From a virus, in the IMG/VR virus record IMGVR_UViG_3300032331_001686, positions 1 to 25,433 of that record: a stretch of 25,433 nt of DNA. One strand, written 5' to 3'. Position numbers and translations under genes: made by a program. The stretch's first letter is position 1, and each line of letters opens with the position of its first letter. This document shows positions 21,500 to 25,433 of this stretch, one piece after another. The notes beneath the pieces were generated by a model, which saw only the letters and a program-made list of their open reading frames with translations, had not been told where the DNA came from and ran no database searches.

Positions 21500-23862
21500 T
21501 AATAACAACAAAGACTGATCAGCGTAACGAACAAATAAAAGACTACTGGCGTAGATTTCACGCTGAAAAACAAGCTCTTTATAAAAAACAAATAATAAAG
21601 GGCTGTATTATCGCACCATTTATTTTTTTGTTACCATATATCTTTGCAATTTTGTTAGTATTGATATCGGGAAAATCTTTTGCTACTGGCTTAGTAGACT
21701 TAAAGTTTGGACAATCACAGATAGCAGACAGTCAATGGAACGTACAGGCTTGTACACAAACAGCGACTTGCCAAATCTATAGTAAGAATCCTGGAACAGT
21801 ATATAAGATTCCTTGGTGGAGTGGACAACTTGCATGGTCGACTGGCGACTATGTTGCTTTTGTAACTACTGGCGATGCTACTAATCCTTACAACGCTATC
21901 CAATACAATGCTAATGGCACACAGAAAGCAGTAATGGGTACTGGACATATTATTAACATGGGTGCGGACTATTTCTTCTTTGTTGGTAATGATAACGATA
22001 CCGGGCAGTTGTTTAGTATGACACAGGGTTTCGCTAACACAAGCGGAGTTACATGGACTGGGACATTAAATCCTACAGTAACACAGGTTAATACATACGC
22101 TACTAATGGATCAACAACACCACTTGCGGCAGGACAAACTGTAGCACCTTCTGCTCCTGTAAGAACAGTAACAGGAACAGCAGTAACATATACAACAAGA
22201 AATGTAGTAAGCGGTAACACTACTACAGTCTATCGTACTCCCGTAACTACGACAACATACAGTGATAATACAACATCTAGTAGCAACGGAACCGAAACAC
22301 TTTATCAAACTCGTGTTACATCTAACGTAGTAACTACTAAAGTTGTTAACGGCGTACTAACAACCACTACAACTCCTATCACTAAAGTTACAACTAATGG
22401 TGTAACTACAGTTGAAGCTAACGGTCAAGCAACTACTACAACACAAAATGTACTACAGGGATTAATTTTCAAAGTACATGACTTTGATGCTTACACTTAT
22501 AGTTGCGGAATATTTGGCTGTGTTAGAAATTTATTAGGGCCATATCGTGTGCCCAGTCTAACTCCAGGTAACTACAGTACAAACTATACAGGCAGAACTA
22601 CTAACGGTATCTATGTTCCAACTAACGGATCATTTCCAAATATGGGAGACGGAACACTTGTAGCTTATACAGGAACTATCACAGCTCCAATAACAACTGG
22701 GCATCCTGCTGGCAGTGTTTATAGATTATATTTTTACAGTAATAGCGATGACGGATTTGTACTAGACATAAACGGCAGTAGAATAATTAATGATCAATCA
22801 ACTAATCAGTGGCAAAGTGTATTTGGTTATACTGCTTCGGGATGGATCGACGTAGTTGCTGGACAAACATACAATCTCGATGCGTGGTATTGGCAAGACT
22901 TAGGCGGGTACGGAATGAAGTTCTATTGGGACTATGGTGCTGGCCGGATGTTAGTTCCTAACTCGGCATTTACCACAGGACGTATTGTAGAAACAACTAC
23001 TATTGATACTACTGGTGTTTCTTATTCTAATGTTAATTTAATAGATATGTCGGGCACTTCGGTTTCAATGTATCCAGATTATGTTACAATTGGTAATGGT
23101 ACTACAGGCGAAATGATATTTGGATCTGGAAGTGCAGTTACTATTAATCAACAGACTAAAGTTGATGTGTGGACTAACAAAACAATCACCGATGGTAATA
23201 AAATTTACATTGACCAAGTTAGTGGAAGTAACAATACAGTTACTATGGACCAGGATGGCAATAAGAATTTAATCAATGCTACTATTAATGGAAATAGCAA
23301 TAATATAATATCTAAACAAGGTACTATTGGCACAGGACAAAACGAGATTAGAATTAACCTCGTTGGAGACAGTAACACACTAGATATCAAACAAGCAAGA
23401 ACTACACAGGGGACTGCCATAGGCACAAACGGACACTATCAAAATGTAGATGTCACCGGCTATAATAACACAGTTACTACACAACAAACTAACACAGGCG
23501 GTGTCGGTGGCCACTACATGGAAACTACAGTTAACGGTAATCAAAATAATATTACTGCTCGTCAAACAGATAACGGTAATAAAATAATGTTTACCAGCAT
23601 CACTGGCAATAACAACACAGTTGACGCTGTACAGAAAGGTACAGGACAACATTATTTAGATACCAAGTTAACTGGCAATAGCAACAGCGTTTCAGCAGTT
23701 CAAGAAGGAACAACAGCTAATCGTGCTACGTTAGACTTGACTAATGCAGGCGGCCCGGCTAGTGTCATTTTACAGCAGAACGGTGGACAAAATGTTACTG
23801 TTACAACATCCTGCGCTACCGCCGGCGGATGTGCGCCAATCACCATAAGACAAGGCTATTAA
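21496..23862 (+). CDS. Large protein with membrane segment, PA14-like domain and curlin-like repeats
   Basis: A 788-residue surface protein. A charged N-terminus (1-33) precedes a hydrophobic stretch (34-57), either membrane anchor or long signal. Residues 65-190 are beta-rich with two cysteines. A Thr/Val/Asn-rich stretch follows (195-320). Residues about 320-490 resemble a PA14 domain ('YRLYFYSNSDDGFVLDINGS', 'GWIDVVAGQTYNLDAWYWQD', 'GMKFYWDYG'), a sugar-binding fold in adhesins. Residues 566-788 are curlin-like repeats ('NKIYIDQVSGSNNTVTMDQD', 'NSNNIISKQG', 'NTLDIKQ', 'NTVTTQQ', 'NNITARQ', 'NTVDAVQ', 'NSVSAVQ'). The repeat start mirrors the mature start of the protein at 19494. It may be an adhesive tip or anchor of the fibre. 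Confidence 0.87.
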   Translation: MIITTKTDQRNEQIKDYWRRFHAEKQALYKKQIIKGCIIAPFIFLLPYIFAILLVLISGKSFATGLVDLKFGQSQIADSQWNVQACTQTATCQIYSKNPGTVYKIPWWSGQLAWSTGDYVAFVTTGDATNPYNAIQYNANGTQKAVMGTGHIINMGADYFFFVGNDNDTGQLFSMTQGFANTSGVTWTGTLNPTVTQVNTYATNGSTTPLAAGQTVAPSAPVRTVTGTAVTYTTRNVVSGNTTTVYRTPVTTTTYSDNTTSSSNGTETLYQTRVTSNVVTTKVVNGVLTTTTTPITKVTTNGVTTVEANGQATTTTQNVLQGLIFKVHDFDAYTYSCGIFGCVRNLLGPYRVPSLTPGNYSTNYTGRTTNGIYVPTNGSFPNMGDGTLVAYTGTITAPITTGHPAGSVYRLYFYSNSDDGFVLDINGSRIINDQSTNQWQSVFGYTASGWIDVVAGQTYNLDAWYWQDLGGYGMKFYWDYGAGRMLVPNSAFTTGRIVETTTIDTTGVSYSNVNLIDMSGTSVSMYPDYVTIGNGTTGEMIFGSGSAVTINQQTKVDVWTNKTITDGNKIYIDQVSGSNNTVTMDQDGNKNLINATINGNSNNIISKQGTIGTGQNEIRINLVGDSNTLDIKQARTTQGTAIGTNGHYQNVDVTGYNNTVTTQQTNTGGVGGHYMETTVNGNQNNITARQTDNGNKIMFTSITGNNNTVDAVQKGTGQHYLDTKLTGNSNSVSAVQEGTTANRATLDLTNAGGPASVILQQNGGQNVTVTTSCATAGGCAPITIRQGY

Positions 23863-23887
23863 TCCTGTAATATTGCTGTAATTTCTA

Positions 23888-23908
23888 ATATGCTAAATAG
23901 TAGCATAT
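23888..23908 (+). promoter_or_regulatory. Perfect inverted repeat before the small membrane gene
   Basis: ATATGCTA (23888-23895) and TAGCATAT (23901-23908) flank AATAG. It may be an operator, a transcript hairpin or part of a promoter: TATAAT (23906-23911) overlaps its right arm, although no -35 hexamer is evident, and CTAAATAG within it resembles late-promoter cores. Confidence 0.5.
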
Positions 23909-23926
23909 AATGAAAGGACACACACT

Positions 23927-24061
23927 ATGGGTATACTAGAAGTAGTAGTATATGGATTTTTCACAGCGTTTGGATGGTGGGGCGCAAATCATTATGTAAT
24001 TGAGCCTTACTTTCCTCCCCCGATTGAACGAAAAGTCGAGAAGAAAGATGACCAAAAATGA
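23927..24061 (+). CDS. Tiny membrane-associated protein
   Basis: A 44-residue protein: MGILEVVVYGFFTAFGWWGA, then NHYVIEPYFPPPIERK and a charged tail. Residues 3-20 could be one membrane helix. An AAAGGA ribosome binding site precedes ATG, and its stop overlaps the next start (ATGA), which strongly supports translation. From memory such mini-proteins are common in marine T4-like phages; function unknown. Confidence 0.8.
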   Translation: MGILEVVVYGFFTAFGWWGANHYVIEPYFPPPIERKVEKKDDQK

Positions 24062-24303
24062 TCGATTATCTAACAACATTTCTTGCAATTTTCTTACTAG
24101 ATGTTGTTTATACTTACTACCTAAGATGCGTAGCTGACGATAATGTATTAGGTGCGAGCTTTTGGTCAGTTGCTTGTTACATTTTAGGAAGTATAGCAGT
24201 TATAAATTATACAACTAATCATTGGTTAGTTATACCAGCAATAGCCGGAGCATTTTGTGGAACATATGTTGGTATGAAAATTAAAAAGAATGTTGTATCA
24301 TGA
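24058..24303 (+). CDS. Small multi-pass membrane protein, unknown function
   Basis: An 81-residue protein with three probable membrane helices (about 3-22, 33-50 and 54-75) and a basic C-terminal end (KIKKNVVS). Four-base overlaps link it to the genes on both sides (ATGA at 24058 and 24300), so it is part of a coupled run leading to the CHASE2 gene. No family recognised. Confidence 0.82.
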   Translation: MIDYLTTFLAIFLLDVVYTYYLRCVADDNVLGASFWSVACYILGSIAVINYTTNHWLVIPAIAGAFCGTYVGMKIKKNVVS

Positions 24304-24953
24304 AACCTACCATAGCCCTGTTCTTGTACGATCCAAAGTGTTCAGTGCAATGTGGCAATGGCATGATACACGCATTGCAATCAGATTACAATTTTAAAAT
24401 TTTCACCATCAATCCACTTGAAGATAGTTTCTTTGACGATGTGGATATAATAGCAGTTCCTGGTGGTATAGGTGATGCCGCATCATTTGATCGCGCATTT
24501 AAACATAATAAACATCGTGTTAAGAAATTTGTCCAGGCCGGTGGCAAATATTTAGGTATCTGTATGGGTGCTTATTGGGCTGGACAGCATTACTTTGATA
24601 TCCTTGATAATGTAGATGCTGTGCAATATATTACACAGCCTGGAACTGATACAAGACGGCCACATGCTAAAGATCTTAAAGTCACATGGAATGGTGCTGA
24701 CACAACTATGTTTTTTTACGATGGGTGTGCTTTAGTTGGTAACGGACAATACGATACACTTGCTACATATACAAATGGTGATGCTATGGCAATAATACAG
24801 AACAATATAGGTGTTATAGGATGCCATCCAGAAGCTGAACCGTTTTGGTATGAAGGTTATACTTGGATGCGTGGCAAGTATACTAATAAACATTATCTAC
24901 TTCTAGACTTTGTAAACCAGCTAAATACTGGATGTTCAAAAAAATCATTTTAA
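24300..24953 (+). CDS. Class I glutamine amidotransferase-like protein (BPL_N type)
   Basis: A 217-residue protein with the flavodoxin-like fold of class I amidotransferases and the DJ-1 superfamily. The nucleophile elbow is 'YLGICMGAYWAG', and 'IIAVPGGIGDAASFDRAF' precedes it. The partner residues appear in 'GVIGCHPEAEPFWY', giving a C-H-E triad. The overall layout ('ALFLYDPKCSVQCGNGMIHA', 'ARRPHAKDLKVTW'-like region) matches the N-terminal domain found in front of, or like, biotin-protein ligase (BPL_N). The real substrate is unknown; no biotinylation domain is present. It overlaps the CHASE2 gene by 22 bases. Confidence 0.82.
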   Translation: MKPTIALFLYDPKCSVQCGNGMIHALQSDYNFKIFTINPLEDSFFDDVDIIAVPGGIGDAASFDRAFKHNKHRVKKFVQAGGKYLGICMGAYWAGQHYFDILDNVDAVQYITQPGTDTRRPHAKDLKVTWNGADTTMFFYDGCALVGNGQYDTLATYTNGDAMAIIQNNIGVIGCHPEAEPFWYEGYTWMRGKYTNKHYLLLDFVNQLNTGCSKKSF

Positions 24954-25433
24954 GCCCATGGACTGCTCTATTAACCTTATCGTTAGTAGTGGGCATACGT
25001 ATTGCAGATCCTACATTTGTTGAAAAAATACGATTAAGTTATTTCGACACACTGATTACAGCCAAAGCTCCTACAGAAAATAATATCTATACAGTTAACA
25101 TTGATGAAGCGGCATTAGACAAATACGGACAGTGGCCATTACCAAGGGTTAACTATGCTGAAATTATTGAAGACCTTTATCATCGTAATGCTGGCCTTGT
25201 TGTTCTCAATGTGCTTATGGCTGAGCGTGATCGCACTGGTGGAGATAGAGATCTTAGTGCCGCTCTTAAAAACTATCCAGTAGTATTAGGATCAGTACCC
25301 AGTAACAAAACAAAAAATACTCCTCGTGTTCCAGGTAGTGCTGTATTAGGACCAGAGTGGTTGGATCAAATCGTACAGTATCCTGGACTTATTGCTAACG
25401 TGCCGCAGTTAGAAAATTCAGCGGCGGGTGTTG
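24932..25433 (+). CDS. CHASE2-domain sensor protein, 3'-truncated by window edge
   Basis: An open frame from ATG 24932 runs to the end of the window (167 codons). It begins with a membrane helix (about 5-23, 'ILSPWTALLTLSLVVGIRIA') and continues with features of CHASE2, an extracytoplasmic sensor domain: 'EKIRLSYFDTLITAKAP', 'IYTVNIDEAALDKYGQWPLP', 'AEIIEDLYHRNAGLVVLNVL', then 'DRDLSAALKNYPVVLGSV'. In bacteria CHASE2 is usually followed by two or three membrane helices and an adenylate cyclase, kinase or diguanylate cyclase; the output domain is outside the window. Confidence 0.85.
   Translation, partial: MFKKIILSPWTALLTLSLVVGIRIADPTFVEKIRLSYFDTLITAKAPTENNIYTVNIDEAALDKYGQWPLPRVNYAEIIEDLYHRNAGLVVLNVLMAERDRTGGDRDLSAALKNYPVVLGSVPSNKTKNTPRVPGSAVLGPEWLDQIVQYPGLIANVPQLENSAAGV

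Noticed and set aside
1-25433. The window as a bacterial chromosome segment
   Set aside because: Single-strand packing, overlapping starts, PAAR tip, phage-type nrdAB-grx, MazG and several phage-type hypotheticals fit a T4-like phage. A bacterial chromosome would not be expected to mix bS21, IscUA, DnaK and curli genes this way.
1-25433. tRNA genes, rRNA, CRISPR arrays, insertion sequences, attachment sites
   Set aside because: I looked for cloverleaf-like stretches, regular spaced repeats and transposase frames and saw none. The short repeats present are in-frame protein repeats or curlin-like units.

Overview
The window looks like part of the genome of a large T4-like (myovirus-type) bacteriophage from an aquatic habitat. 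It is not an ordinary bacterial chromosome segment. Every convincing gene lies on the + strand, and the genes are packed end to end with many ATGA-type overlaps. Structural or infection genes (PAAR spike tip, SleB-type cell wall hydrolase, a probable virion protein) sit beside class Ia ribonucleotide reductase, glutaredoxin, a MazG-like pyrophosphohydrolase, a DEDDh exonuclease and small proteins that resemble, from memory, conserved hypotheticals of marine T4-like phages. The sequence is AT-rich. The host must be Gram-negative, because the phage encodes an outer-membrane CsgG pore lipoprotein; I cannot name the host. Bilin genes alone do not make it cyanobacterial, and I see no photosystem genes.

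Layout. 1-2760: nrdA (5' end outside the window), nrdB and glutaredoxin form a dNTP-synthesis operon. 2761-3356: a small unknown protein and the PAAR spike protein. 3426-6872: a histone H1/Hc1-like DNA-binding protein, a TauD-like 2-oxoglutarate oxygenase with an altered metal motif, a radical SAM protein, and IscU plus IscA for Fe-S cluster assembly. 6884-8403: a consensus sigma70 promoter, a conserved phage-type hypothetical, a possible 52-residue protein, a SleB hydrolase and a small membrane protein, closed by a hairpin. 8495-11153: a probable structural protein, a coiled-coil membrane protein with an A AAA AAG slip site and a 115-codon -1 extension, an unknown protein, and ribosomal protein bS21. 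11150-12061: a second consensus sigma70 promoter placed so that the exonuclease mRNA would be leaderless, then MazG. 12070-16080: DnaK, Hsp20 and ClpS, then heme oxygenase and a ferredoxin-dependent bilin reductase. dnaK and hsp20 share a 5' hairpin whose pairs covary. 16090-17583: a large protein with a Pro/Glu repeat and a PD-(D/E)XK-like motif.

17672-23862 is the most striking region: a curli-like cassette of CsgF, a CsgG with an added SH3-like domain, a secreted curlin-repeat protein, a secreted FecR-domain protein, and a 788-residue protein combining a membrane segment, a PA14-like domain and curlin-like repeats. 23927-25433 holds two small membrane proteins, a class I amidotransferase-like (BPL_N-type) protein and the start of a CHASE2 sensor protein that runs off the window.

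How it may work together (inference). The phage appears to carry its own modules for nucleotide supply, Fe-S supply for its radical SAM enzyme, protein folding and turnover (DnaK, Hsp20, ClpS), ribosome modification (bS21), bilin synthesis and surface amyloid export. The curli-like cassette has both the pore and plausible cargo. It could coat infected cells, aggregate them, block superinfection or alter the envelope before lysis.
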